A DNA stretch of 64,000 nucleotides from Flavobacteriales bacterium UBA6770 (GTDB taxonomy: Bacteria > Bacteroidota > Bacteroidia > Flavobacteriales_G > Salibacteraceae). Positions within the stretch are counted from its first letter, which is position 1. The number at the start of each line of letters is the position of its first letter. Below are positions 35,314 through 42,928 of this stretch, piece by piece. The stretch lies in the NCBI GenBank assembly GCA_905181875.1, contig CAJIZH010000004.1, positions 62,001-126,000 on the forward strand. The letters run 5' to 3'. Below the pieces are notes generated by a model that searched no databases, had not been told where the DNA came from, and saw only the letters and a program-made list of their open reading frames with translations. The translations under genes were made by a program, and so were the position numbers.

Positions 35314-36006
35314 CTAAAGTAAGCCTTCGTCCGCAAAACTGAAATAAGAATTTTCGGCGATAATAATATGATCTAACACGGGTATATCAAGAATATTCCC
35401 AGACTCCTTCATTTTTTTTGTCAAATTAATATCAGATTGACTTGGTTTCAAATTTCCTGATGGGTGGTTGTGTGCTAATATAATAGCACTTGCAAGATTA
35501 TCAATTGCTGCTTTAAAAATTACTCTTGAATCGGCTACTGTACCGCTAATACCGCCAGAACTAATCCTGATTTTTTTTATTACTTTATTAGCTCTATTCA
35601 TCAAAATAATCCAAAACTCTTCAGTATTCAAATCACTCAATTCGGCATGTAGCAGCTCAAAAGCGTCGTTACTAGAAGCTATTTTATTTTTTACATTAAT
35701 TTCTTGCGACCTCCTTCTTCTTCCTATTTCTAATGCAGCAGCAATCGATATAGATTTAGCTTCTCCTATTCCTTTGAAACTTTGAAGTTCTGATAAGTTA
35801 TATTTTCCAAGTTCGACTAAACTGTTTGAAGCCGAATCTAGAATTCGTCTAGCTAACTCTACCGCGCTTTCATTTCTGCTTCCAGAACCAAGAATAATGG
35901 CAAGTAACTCTGCATCGCTTAGAGAGGATCTACCCTTAAGAATGAATTTTTCACGTGGCCTATCGTCTTCAGCCCATTGCTTAATAGAAGTTTTGGAAGA
36001 TTTCAT
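35314..36006 (-). CDS. radC: RadC family JAB-domain protein
   Basis: A 230-residue protein. An N-terminal UPF0758/HhH region (SLSDAELLAIILGSG, FKGIGEAKSISIAAALE) is followed by an MPN/JAB domain with metal ligands in AHNHPSG (His179, His181) and Asp192. The genuine role of RadC is unclear; a link to DNA repair has been questioned. The gene starts right after the terminator of the acidic lipoprotein. Confidence 0.92.
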   Translation of the reverse strand: MKSSKTSIKQWAEDDRPREKFILKGRSSLSDAELLAIILGSGSRNESAVELARRILDSASNSLVELGKYNLSELQSFKGIGEAKSISIAAALEIGRRRRSQEINVKNKIASSNDAFELLHAELSDLNTEEFWIILMNRANKVIKKIRISSGGISGTVADSRVIFKAAIDNLASAIILAHNHPSGNLKPSQSDINLTKKMKESGNILDIPVLDHIIIAENSYFSFADEGLL

Positions 36007-36020
36007 TCAATTAAAGTAAC

Positions 36021-36058
36021 AAAAAAAGGCCCTTCACAAAATATAGTGAAAGGCCTTA
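36021..36058 (-). terminator. Terminator of the acidic lipoprotein gene
   Basis: On the minus strand AAGGCCTTTCAC pairs with GTGAAGGGCCTT (one bulge) and is followed by seven T. It is 27 bases past the stop codon. Confidence 0.85.
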
Positions 36059-36084
36059 AATAAAATAAGAAATAAATACTATTT

Positions 36085-36345
36085 CTAGTCGTTATCCATT
36101 TCTTCTGCAGCTTCTTCAACGACTTCTGCAGCTTCACCAGCAGCTGCGTCCATTTCTTCTCCTGCTGCTTCCATAACTTCGACTGCATCTGCTGCTTCAT
36201 CACCGACAGCTTCTATCATATCTTCAGCCTCCTCAGTTAATTCTTCAGTAACTTCCTGAACTTCTTCTTTCACTTCTTTCTTTTCCCCTTCAGCACATGC
36301 AATAAACATTGCAGCTGACATGAAAATCATTAGTACCTTTTTCAT
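36085..36345 (-). CDS. Small, extremely acidic helical lipoprotein
   Basis: An 86-residue protein. The signal ends FIAC with Cys17 as the lipid site. The 70-residue mature chain holds 23 Glu and 6 Asp, is Ala/Val/Met-rich for the rest, and has almost no aromatic residues or prolines. Repeats like EAAGEEMDAAAGEAAEVVEE suggest one long amphipathic or coiled-coil helix. No family is recognised. It might bind cations or basic proteins at the membrane. It has its own promoter (TATTTTTG, complement of 36365-36372) and terminator, so it is probably well expressed. Confidence 0.8.
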   Translation of the reverse strand: MKKVLMIFMSAAMFIACAEGEKKEVKEEVQEVTEELTEEAEDMIEAVGDEAADAVEVMEAAGEEMDAAAGEAAEVVEEAAEEMDND

Positions 36346-36364
36346 AATTGTTGTTTTAGATTAT

Positions 36365-36372
36365 CAAAAATA
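36365..36372 (-). promoter_or_regulatory. -7 promoter box (TATTTTTG)
   Basis: On the minus strand, 19 bases upstream of the acidic lipoprotein ATG; exact consensus match. Confidence 0.5.
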
Positions 36373-36447
36373 GTCCGTTTGTTGGAATATGTTAACTTTT
36401 AAGAAAATGTTATGTACAATTGTATCTTAATTAATTGATTATATAAC

Positions 36448-36482
36448 AAAAAAAGCCTTTTCGGTAAATCCAAAAAGGCTTA
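36448..36482 (-). terminator. Terminator of rpsT
   Basis: On the minus strand AAGCCTTTTTGG pairs with CCGAAAAGGCTT, followed by seven T; 25 bases past the rpsT stop. Confidence 0.88.
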
Positions 36483-36507
36483 GCTATATATTATTGCGAG
36501 AAGCTAC

Positions 36508-36759
36508 TTAGAGTGCAGCAACCTTTTTTGAAAGTTTTGATTTCAAATTAGCAGCCTTGTTGGAATGAATAATATTTTTCTTTGCCAACTTATCTATCAT
36601 TGAAAATACCTTAGGTAAAGCTGCAGCTGCAACTTTCTTGTCAGTCTCTATTCTTAACTCACGAATAGCATTTCGTGTAGTCTTGAAAACATAACGATTA
36701 AGCTCTCTACGAACCTTGATCTGTCTTATTCTTTTTAATGCTGACTTATGATTTGCCAT
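36508..36759 (-). CDS. rpsT: 30S ribosomal protein S20
   Basis: An 83-residue basic helical protein of the 30S subunit. The start [14 protein letters not shown] and the core [20 protein letters not shown] are diagnostic. It lies 25 bases downstream of tRNA-Glu on the same strand with no promoter box between, so it is probably co-transcribed with the tRNA and released by RNase processing. Confidence 0.96.
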   Translation of the reverse strand: MANHKSALKRIRQIKVRRELNRYVFKTTRNAIRELRIETDKKVAAAALPKVFSMIDKLAKKNIIHSNKAANLKSKLSKKVAAL

Positions 36760-36784
36760 ACCTGTTTTTTATTTAAAAAAATTG

Positions 36785-36856
36785 TAGCCCATAGGAGAAT
36801 CGAACTCCTGTTACCAGGATGAAAACCTGGCGTCCTAACCACTAGACGAATGGGCC
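36785..36856 (-). tRNA. tRNA-Glu (TTC)
   Basis: On the minus strand: acceptor GGCCCAT with ATGGGCT (first pair G-U), D-arm GTCTAGTGGTTAGGAC, anticodon stem CCAGG/CCTGG with loop TTTTCAT (anticodon TTC), T-arm GGAGTTCGATTCTCC, discriminator A. No CCA is encoded. A -7 box TACTTTTG lies upstream (complement of 36920-36927). Confidence 0.95.
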
Positions 36857-36919
36857 ATTTTAAAATCCAAACTCTTACAGCTTGAATCTTCAAAACAATA
36901 GCTTTTTTCAAAGCGTGTG

Positions 36920-36927
36920 CAAAAGTA
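36920..36927 (-). promoter_or_regulatory. -7 promoter box (TACTTTTG) for tRNA-Glu and rpsT
   Basis: On the minus strand; exact TAnnTTTG match, with TTTG as complement of 36945-36948 at about 17 bases. It leaves a leader of roughly 60 bases before the tRNA. Confidence 0.5.
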
Positions 36928-37024
36928 ACTATCCTTTTAAAAACACAAAATATATTCCTTCTTTTTTTTAATTATATATACGTATTAATTAACAATTATC
37001 ACAAATCGGAATCAAAGCATGTCT

Positions 37025-37032
37025 TAATTTTG
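37025..37032 (+). promoter_or_regulatory. -7 promoter box (TAATTTTG), leaderless start
   Basis: Exact consensus match ending only four bases before the ATG at 37037. Transcription would begin at or next to the start codon. Confidence 0.45.
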
Positions 37033-37036
37033 TGAA

Positions 37037-37228
37037 ATGAAATTAATACTATTGTCAATAGGCTTATTAGGATTAGGATTTGCAGGGATTGCTATTAAAA
37101 TTCTTGTTAAAAAAGAAGGCACATTCGCAGGAACATGCGCATCAAACAACCCTATGTTAAACGAAGATGGGCAACCCTGTAGTTTTTGTGGTGCCTTACC
37201 AGATGCTAAGTGTAAAAAAGAGGAATAG
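37037..37228 (+). CDS. NqrM-like small membrane protein with four cysteines
   Basis: A 63-residue protein: one N-terminal transmembrane helix (ILLSIGLLGLGFAGIAIKIL, 4-23), then KK, then a short domain with Cys34, Cys48, Cys51 and Cys59 (GTFAGTCAS ... CSFCG ... C). NqrM (DUF539) of Vibrio is likewise a tiny one-helix protein with four cysteines, the first in a G-x-C context just after the helix. It is needed to mature Na+-NQR, probably by delivering iron to the NqrD/NqrE site. Here the gene ends 3 bases from apbE, facing the nqrABCDEF-apbE operon. The functional call is inference from topology, cysteines and context; the spacing of the later cysteines differs from proteobacterial NqrM as I remember it. 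Confidence 0.6.
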   Translation: MKLILLSIGLLGLGFAGIAIKILVKKEGTFAGTCASNNPMLNEDGQPCSFCGALPDAKCKKEE

Positions 37229-37230
37229 AT

Positions 37231-38346
37231 TTAGTTCAATTCTATCACAAGCATTTCTTCTAATCCTTGTGTAGTGTAGAATTTATAGTTTCTATCTTTT
37301 CCTTCATAAATTAAGAAAGCATCTAATGTTTCACCTTCTTCCGAGAGGAGAAACTCTACGCTTTTTTCAAGTCCCATAACCATAAAAGCAGTTGCAAAAG
37401 CATCAGCAGTTGCGCAATCATTGGCTACCACAGTGGCACTGAGAAGCGTATTCTTTGCAGGAAATCCTGTTGTTGGATTAATGGTATGATGAATATTAAC
37501 TCCAGCAATTTTAGTGAATTTTCGATAATTCCCAGATGTAGCAATTGCTTTATCCAGTACTCGCAACTTTGCTTGAATTGATCTTGCTTCCTCTTCTGAT
37601 GATGGCTTATCTATTCCTATTAACCAGTTATCACCTGATGGGTGGGTTCCTTTAGCATACATTTCTCCTCCTAATTCTATTAAAAAAGAACTAACTCCAG
37701 AATTAATAAAATAATCAGCTATTATGTCAACCGAATAGCCTTGTGCTATTGCATTAAAATCAAATTGCTTACGAAAACCTGATTGCAATAATCTAACTGA
37801 TTCACTAGAGTTCGAACTTAGCATAAGCTCATCTAGCTTACAAACCCTCGAACCTTTAAATAGTTTAACTGAATCTAGTTGAAGTGATTTCAGAAGTTCT
37901 TGAACCTTTCCTGTATCAATTGACAATGTGTTTTCATTTGCCGACCCTAATCCATAATAATCTAATAATGGTTTTACTAAAGGGTTGAAGGAACCTTCAG
38001 TGGCTCGATGATAAGTTGAAGAAAGATTAAGGTTACTAATAAAATGCTTATCTAACAATACAGAATCCTGACCAGCATTAAATTTTGAAATTATACTTTC
38101 CTTGTTCCAAGTAGACATCGAGGAATCAATCTCGTTTAAAATAGAATCAATATCTTTTTTAACAATTGTATCTTTCGAAAAATACTTAATGGAATAAGTA
38201 GTCCCTTGGGCACGGCCTTTAATTACTTTTCTGAGATTACTTTTTTTGTATTCTAAAGTATCATAATTACTGCAAGAGCTAAATAGTAGAATATATATAA
38301 TAAATTGAATAAAAAAGCTTTGGAAAGTTCGAAATATTATATTCAT
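37231..38346 (-). CDS. apbE: FAD:protein FMN transferase ApbE
   Basis: ApbE attaches FMN through a phosphoester bond to Thr residues of NqrB and NqrC outside the cytoplasm. It is a 371-residue lipoprotein (LFSSC, Cys25). Family segments include GRAQGTTYSIKYF, FNAIAQGYSVDII, LIELGGEMYAKG and HHTINPTTGFPAKN, and the Mg2+ region has DAFATAFMVMG. It is the last gene of the nqr operon, 62 bases after nqrF. Confidence 0.94.
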   Translation of the reverse strand: MNIIFRTFQSFFIQFIIYILLFSSCSNYDTLEYKKSNLRKVIKGRAQGTTYSIKYFSKDTIVKKDIDSILNEIDSSMSTWNKESIISKFNAGQDSVLLDKHFISNLNLSSTYHRATEGSFNPLVKPLLDYYGLGSANENTLSIDTGKVQELLKSLQLDSVKLFKGSRVCKLDELMLSSNSSESVRLLQSGFRKQFDFNAIAQGYSVDIIADYFINSGVSSFLIELGGEMYAKGTHPSGDNWLIGIDKPSSEEEARSIQAKLRVLDKAIATSGNYRKFTKIAGVNIHHTINPTTGFPAKNTLLSATVVANDCATADAFATAFMVMGLEKSVEFLLSEEGETLDAFLIYEGKDRNYKFYTTQGLEEMLVIELN

Positions 38347-38408
38347 GTGGTTAAAGTACAGGATTCAAAATAAAAACACCTCCTAAATCAGAAAGGGTTT
38401 TAAATATT

Positions 38409-39701
38409 TTATCCTCCAAAATCATCGAAGGCAACATTCTCAGGAGGTACTCCCCATTCATCACACATCTTCAATACTGCTTGATTCATCATTGGAGGAC
38501 CACAGAAATAAAATTCTATATCTTCAGGAGCATCGTGTTTTGATAAATAGTTATCGATCACAGATTGGTGAACGAAACCAACAAACCCATCTCCCTCGTC
38601 TTCCATGCTATTTTTAACTTTCCAATTATCTTCTTCCAAAGGTTCAGAAAGCACTAAATGAAATTTAAAATTAGAAAAATCTTTCTCCAACGCATAAAAA
38701 TGATCTAAGTAGAATAACTCGCGTTTTGATCGACCACCATACCAATACGATACTTTACGACCAGTTTTTACTGTTCTAAACAATTCATACAAATGAGATC
38801 GCATTGGGGCCATACCAGCACCACCACCAACATATAACATCTCAGAATCATTATCTTTAATAAAGAAATCTCCATAAGGTCCTGATACAGTGACTTTATC
38901 GCCTACTTTTCTTGAGTAAATATATGAAGAAGCAACACCAGGATTAACGTCCATCCAGCCATTTTTCTCTCTATCCCAAGGTGGAGTAGCAATACGAACG
39001 TTTAACATAATTTTCCTACCCTCTGCTGGATAAGAAGCCATAGAATAAGCTCTTTCAACAACCTCATCATTTTTCATTGACAAAGGCCATAAATTGAATT
39101 TATCCCACTCAACTTTAAACTTATCAAGCTCACCAGGATGTTCTTCCGGGTGTGCTTCGATTTCGAAATCAGAAAAAGGAACAACCGTTTTAGGAATTTC
39201 AATCTGAATATAACCACCGGCTTTGTATTCCATATCCTCAGGCAACTCAACAATAAACTCTTTGATAAACGATGCGACGCTATAGTTCGAAACAACCGTT
39301 GCTTCCCATTTCTTGATGCCGAAAATTTCTTCAGGAATTGAGATTTCCATATTCTCTTTTACCTTTACCTGACATCCTAAACGAAAATCTTGAGCAATTT
39401 CTTTTCTTGAGAAGTTCGGTACTTCTGTAGGAAGGATGGATCCTCCACCACTATGAACTTGACATGTGCATTGTATACAAGTTCCACCTCCACCACAAGC
39501 AGAAGGTAAAAAGATTCCATTACTACTTAGGGTAGCGAGTAATGAACTTCCAGCTTCAACTTCAATTTCTTTTTCTCCGTTAATCTTAATCATTACCGGT
39601 CCTGATGTCGATAGTTTAGCTTTTGCGAACAAAAGCAGTGACACCAAAAGAAGAGTTACTATTAAGAAAACAACTATGGCTGCTGTAAGCGTGATTCCCA
39701 T
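38409..39701 (-). CDS. nqrF: Na+-translocating NADH:quinone reductase subunit F
   Basis: NqrF is the NADH-oxidising entry point of the sodium pump. It has an N-terminal transmembrane helix (about 3-26) and a [2Fe-2S] ferredoxin domain with Cys69, Cys75, Cys78 and Cys110. An FAD domain (RAYSMASYPAEG) and an NADH domain (VGGGAGMAPMRSHLYEL, FYFCGPPMMNQAV) follow. The tail VAFDDFGG is characteristic. Length 430 is slightly above the proteobacterial form, with an insert near 190-215. Confidence 0.96.
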   Translation of the reverse strand: MGITLTAAIVVFLIVTLLLVSLLLFAKAKLSTSGPVMIKINGEKEIEVEAGSSLLATLSSNGIFLPSACGGGGTCIQCTCQVHSGGGSILPTEVPNFSRKEIAQDFRLGCQVKVKENMEISIPEEIFGIKKWEATVVSNYSVASFIKEFIVELPEDMEYKAGGYIQIEIPKTVVPFSDFEIEAHPEEHPGELDKFKVEWDKFNLWPLSMKNDEVVERAYSMASYPAEGRKIMLNVRIATPPWDREKNGWMDVNPGVASSYIYSRKVGDKVTVSGPYGDFFIKDNDSEMLYVGGGAGMAPMRSHLYELFRTVKTGRKVSYWYGGRSKRELFYLDHFYALEKDFSNFKFHLVLSEPLEEDNWKVKNSMEDEGDGFVGFVHQSVIDNYLSKHDAPEDIEFYFCGPPMMNQAVLKMCDEWGVPPENVAFDDFGG

Positions 39702-39725
39702 TTGATAAATTTTATAGTTGTGTAA

Positions 39726-40343
39726 TTATAATTCGATTCCCATGAAACTCATAAAGGCAATTCCCATGAGTCCTGTAATAATAAACGTGATTCCCAAGCC
39801 TCTTAATGGAGCAGGCACATGCGAATATTTGATTTTTTCTCTAATTGCTGCTATTGCTACAATTGCTAAAAACCAACCAACTCCTGATCCTAATCCAAAA
39901 GAAGTTGCTTCTGCAATAGTAGCGTACTGACGCTCTTGCATAAATAAAGCGCCTCCCAAAATCGAACAGTTTACAGCGATAAGAGGCAAGAAAATACCTA
40001 ATGCGCCATATAATGCCGGGGCAAACTTTTCTACAATCATTTCTACTAATTGCACCATTGAAGCGATTACAGCAATGAACATAATGAATGATAAGAAACT
40101 CAAATCTACAGATGCAAAGTCATTTCCTAGCCAAGCAAGAGCGCCCTCTTTCAACACATAGTTCTCCAACAAGTAGTTTATAGGAACAGTTATACCTAAA
40201 ACAAAAATTACAGCTGCACCAAGTCCAACTCCAGTTTTAACAGTTTTAGATACTGCTAAGTATGAACACATACCTAAGAAATAGGCGAAAATCATATTGT
40301 CTATGAAAATGCCTTTTACAAATATGTTTACTAATTCAGTCAT
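39726..40343 (-). CDS. nqrE: Na+-translocating NADH:quinone reductase subunit E
   Basis: A 205-residue, six-helix inner-membrane subunit, homologous to NqrD/Rnf[21 protein letters not shown] includes the conserved half-membrane Cys. The second conserved cysteine is in [11 protein letters not shown]. These cysteines and their NqrD partners hold an iron site between the two subunits. Located 24 bases before nqrF. Confidence 0.96.
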   Translation of the reverse strand: MTELVNIFVKGIFIDNMIFAYFLGMCSYLAVSKTVKTGVGLGAAVIFVLGITVPINYLLENYVLKEGALAWLGNDFASVDLSFLSFIMFIAVIASMVQLVEMIVEKFAPALYGALGIFLPLIAVNCSILGGALFMQERQYATIAEATSFGLGSGVGWFLAIVAIAAIREKIKYSHVPAPLRGLGITFIITGLMGIAFMSFMGIEL

Positions 40344-40364
40344 GATTTATTTTCTAAGTTGAAA

Positions 40365-41027
40365 TTAGTGTGATTCGATTAATGCAGTATTTTTAGAACG
40401 CTGAATCCAAATAATAATTCCTACAATGATTAATGCCATTGGGGGCAGAATAACAAAGTTATTATTCATGTATCCAAAAGCATACACTGCATCTGGAATT
40501 ATCTGAATACCAAAGATTTTTCCTGCTCCGAGTATTTCACGAACTACAGCAACAACTACAAGCACCCACCCATAACCGATTGCATTTCCAAAACCATCTA
40601 ATAATGACGGCCAAGGTTTATTTGCCAATGCAAATGCCTCTAGACGTCCCATAATAATGCAGTTTGTAATAATAAGTCCAACGAAAACTGAGAGCTGCTT
40701 ACTAACATCATATACAAATGCCTTCAAAACTTGATCAACCAAAATTACTAAGGCAGCTACAATAACCAACTGCACAATAATTCTGATTCGATCGGGAATT
40801 CCGTTTCTTAATAATGAGACAATGACGTTACCAGCCATCATTACGAACATTACCGAAATAGTCATGACTACAGCATTTTTAACCTGAGTGGTAATCGCCA
40901 GAGCAGAGCATATACCCAATACTTGAATCGTAATTGGGTTTTGATCGTTTAGAGGATCTATTAAAAGTTGTCTATTTTTCTTTGAAAATAAAGGCTCTTT
41001 TTCTTCAACTGTTACTGTTTCAGCCAT
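40365..41027 (-). CDS. nqrD: Na+-translocating NADH:quinone reductase subunit D
   Basis: A 220-residue, six-helix membrane subunit paired with NqrE. The cysteines of the intramembrane iron site are visible in VLGICSALAITTQVKNA and ITNCIIMGRLEAFALA. The amphipathic N-terminus (KKNRQLLIDPLNDQNP) is typical. It is 2 bases from nqrC and 21 from nqrE. Confidence 0.96.
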   Translation of the reverse strand: MAETVTVEEKEPLFSKKNRQLLIDPLNDQNPITIQVLGICSALAITTQVKNAVVMTISVMFVMMAGNVIVSLLRNGIPDRIRIIVQLVIVAALVILVDQVLKAFVYDVSKQLSVFVGLIITNCIIMGRLEAFALANKPWPSLLDGFGNAIGYGWVLVVVAVVREILGAGKIFGIQIIPDAVYAFGYMNNNFVILPPMALIIVGIIIWIQRSKNTALIESH

Positions 41028-41029
41028 AA

Positions 41030-41749
41030 TTAAGAATTTGATTTTTGAAAATAAGGTTGATAAACCCCAAATGTTCTAATGATCATTTCTTCAACACCTT
41101 TAGAAGTAATGGTTCCGCCAGTAATACCATCTACACCGTAATCAGTAGCGTCACCTCCTCCACTTTTAAAGACCTCAAGAGCAACGACACCATCTTTATA
41201 AATGTAATCTCCTGAAAATTGACCTTCAAAAGAAGTCTGATTAATCTCAGCTCCAAGACCAGGTGTTTCTGTTTTGTGATCGAAATTAGCACCAAAAATG
41301 GTATTCAAATCTGATTCTAAAGAAACGAAGCCCCATATCGGACCCCAAAGACCGGTTCCAACCATAGGAACCACATAAATCTTCTTACCTTCTTTTTCAC
41401 AAACAAACATTGGATATAACATTTCCTCAGAAGTTTTAGCTTTTGCCCTTAATTCCTTGAATTGTTTTTTAACATTGACATCAAAAGCTAATTCACCTTC
41501 TACGATCTCTCCAAAATGATTTATTACAACTTGCTCAACGACATATTTATCAAACAATTCAGATGCTTGATCCCTGTCTGTAACAATGTTTATTGAAGAA
41601 AGAATATTTTGCATTTTCTCTAGTTTCACATTCTTATCCTGGAATGGTTTTAGCTCCATTGCTGCCAACGCCAATAAAGAACCAACAACTACAACCATGA
41701 CTATGGCGAAACCAAATGTATATCCGCTACTATTTTTATTTATTCCCAT
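41030..41749 (-). CDS. nqrC: Na+-translocating NADH:quinone reductase subunit C
   Basis: A 239-residue subunit with one N-terminal helix (TFGFAIVMVVVVGSLLALAA) and an extracytoplasmic FMN-binding domain. The flavinylation motif reads DGITGGT, placing covalent FMN on Thr213; the usual SGAT-type motif has Ala where Gly is seen here. GLWGPIWGFVSLESD and ETPGLGAEI are family signatures. Confidence 0.95.
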   Translation of the reverse strand: MGINKNSSGYTFGFAIVMVVVVGSLLALAAMELKPFQDKNVKLEKMQNILSSINIVTDRDQASELFDKYVVEQVVINHFGEIVEGELAFDVNVKKQFKELRAKAKTSEEMLYPMFVCEKEGKKIYVVPMVGTGLWGPIWGFVSLESDLNTIFGANFDHKTETPGLGAEINQTSFEGQFSGDYIYKDGVVALEVFKSGGGDATDYGVDGITGGTITSKGVEEMIIRTFGVYQPYFQKSNS

Positions 41750-41759
41750 ATCTAAACCT

Positions 41760-42914
41760 TTATGCTATTACTTGCGCTCGCTTAAGACGTTTACTAATAT
41801 TTCCTTGAACTACGTAATGATCAATCAATGGCGCCATTACATTCATAAATAAAATCGCCATCATAATACCCTCTGGATAAGCTGGATTGAATACTCGAAT
41901 CATTATTCCAAGCAAACCGCAAAAGAATCCATATATCCACTTACCCATATTTGTTTGTGCGGCACTGACTGGGTCAGTTGCCATAAAAACCATTCCGAAG
42001 AAAAACCCACCTAATACAAGCTGATGGTGTGCTGGTATTTCCATATAACTATTTGCTCCCCAAATATTAAATAAGTAACCCATTACATAACCACCGATTA
42101 TCATAGAAAGCATTATTCTCCAACTTCCAATTCCAGAGGCAATAAGAATGACCGCTCCAATTAAACAGGCCAGAACGGAGGTCTCACCAACTGAACCTGG
42201 TATAATTCCGATCATGGCATCCATAAAAGGTGGAATTCCAGCAACCCCTTGTTCAACAGCATTTCCTAATGCAGTTGCGCCGGTATATCCGTCGACAGTC
42301 TGCATACCATCAGTAGCAATCCAAACTGAGTTACCTGACATTTTAGTGGGGTAAGCAAAGAACAAAAATGCTCTCGCTGTAAGCGCGGGATTAAGAATAT
42401 TCATTCCAGTACCGCCAAACACTTCTTTCCCAAAAACAACTGCAAAAGCTGTTGCTACCGCAACCATCCAAAGAGGAACTTCAACAGGCATAATTAAAGG
42501 AATCAACATTCCAGAAACCAGGAACCCTTCTTGAATGGAATGCCCGTTTTTAATACAGAATAGAAATTCAACTCCGAGACCAACACCATAAGAAACAATG
42601 ACCAACGGCATAACTCTAATTGCACCATAAATCACCATATCGATAAATTCAGCTGACTCTCCTATTGCAAGAAAATGCTGATAACCCACATTATACATTC
42701 CGAAAAGCAGACAAGGAACAAGAGCTAGGATTACCGTAACCATCGTTCTTTTTAAATCTATTCCATCTCTAATATGTGCACCATTTTCCGTCGCATGACC
42801 TGGAACAAATAAAAATGTTTCAAATCCATCAAATACAGGCCAATACTTCTGGAGTTTTCCACCCTTTTCAAAGTTTGGCTTTACGCTGTCAACTATATTC
42901 TTTAAAAACTTCAT
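41760..42914 (-). CDS. nqrB: Na+-translocating NADH:quinone reductase subunit B
   Basis: A 384-residue, multipass subunit that carries covalent FMN and riboflavin and forms part of the sodium pathway. The flavinylation motif is DGYTGAT with Thr214. Other signatures are FEKGGKLQKYWPVFDGFETF at the N-terminus, VFGGTGMNILNPALTARAFL, and MATDPVSAAQT. It is 14 bases downstream of nqrA. Confidence 0.96.
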   Translation of the reverse strand: MKFLKNIVDSVKPNFEKGGKLQKYWPVFDGFETFLFVPGHATENGAHIRDGIDLKRTMVTVILALVPCLLFGMYNVGYQHFLAIGESAEFIDMVIYGAIRVMPLVIVSYGVGLGVEFLFCIKNGHSIQEGFLVSGMLIPLIMPVEVPLWMVAVATAFAVVFGKEVFGGTGMNILNPALTARAFLFFAYPTKMSGNSVWIATDGMQTVDGYTGATALGNAVEQGVAGIPPFMDAMIGIIPGSVGETSVLACLIGAVILIASGIGSWRIMLSMIIGGYVMGYLFNIWGANSYMEIPAHHQLVLGGFFFGMVFMATDPVSAAQTNMGKWIYGFFCGLLGIMIRVFNPAYPEGIMMAILFMNVMAPLIDHYVVQGNISKRLKRAQVIA

Positions 42915-42928
42915 AATCTATACTCCAA

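Noticed and set aside
37037-37228. Lipoprotein reading of the NqrM-like protein
   Set aside because: The first Cys is at residue 34, beyond the helix and a KK pair, so it does not fit a lipobox.
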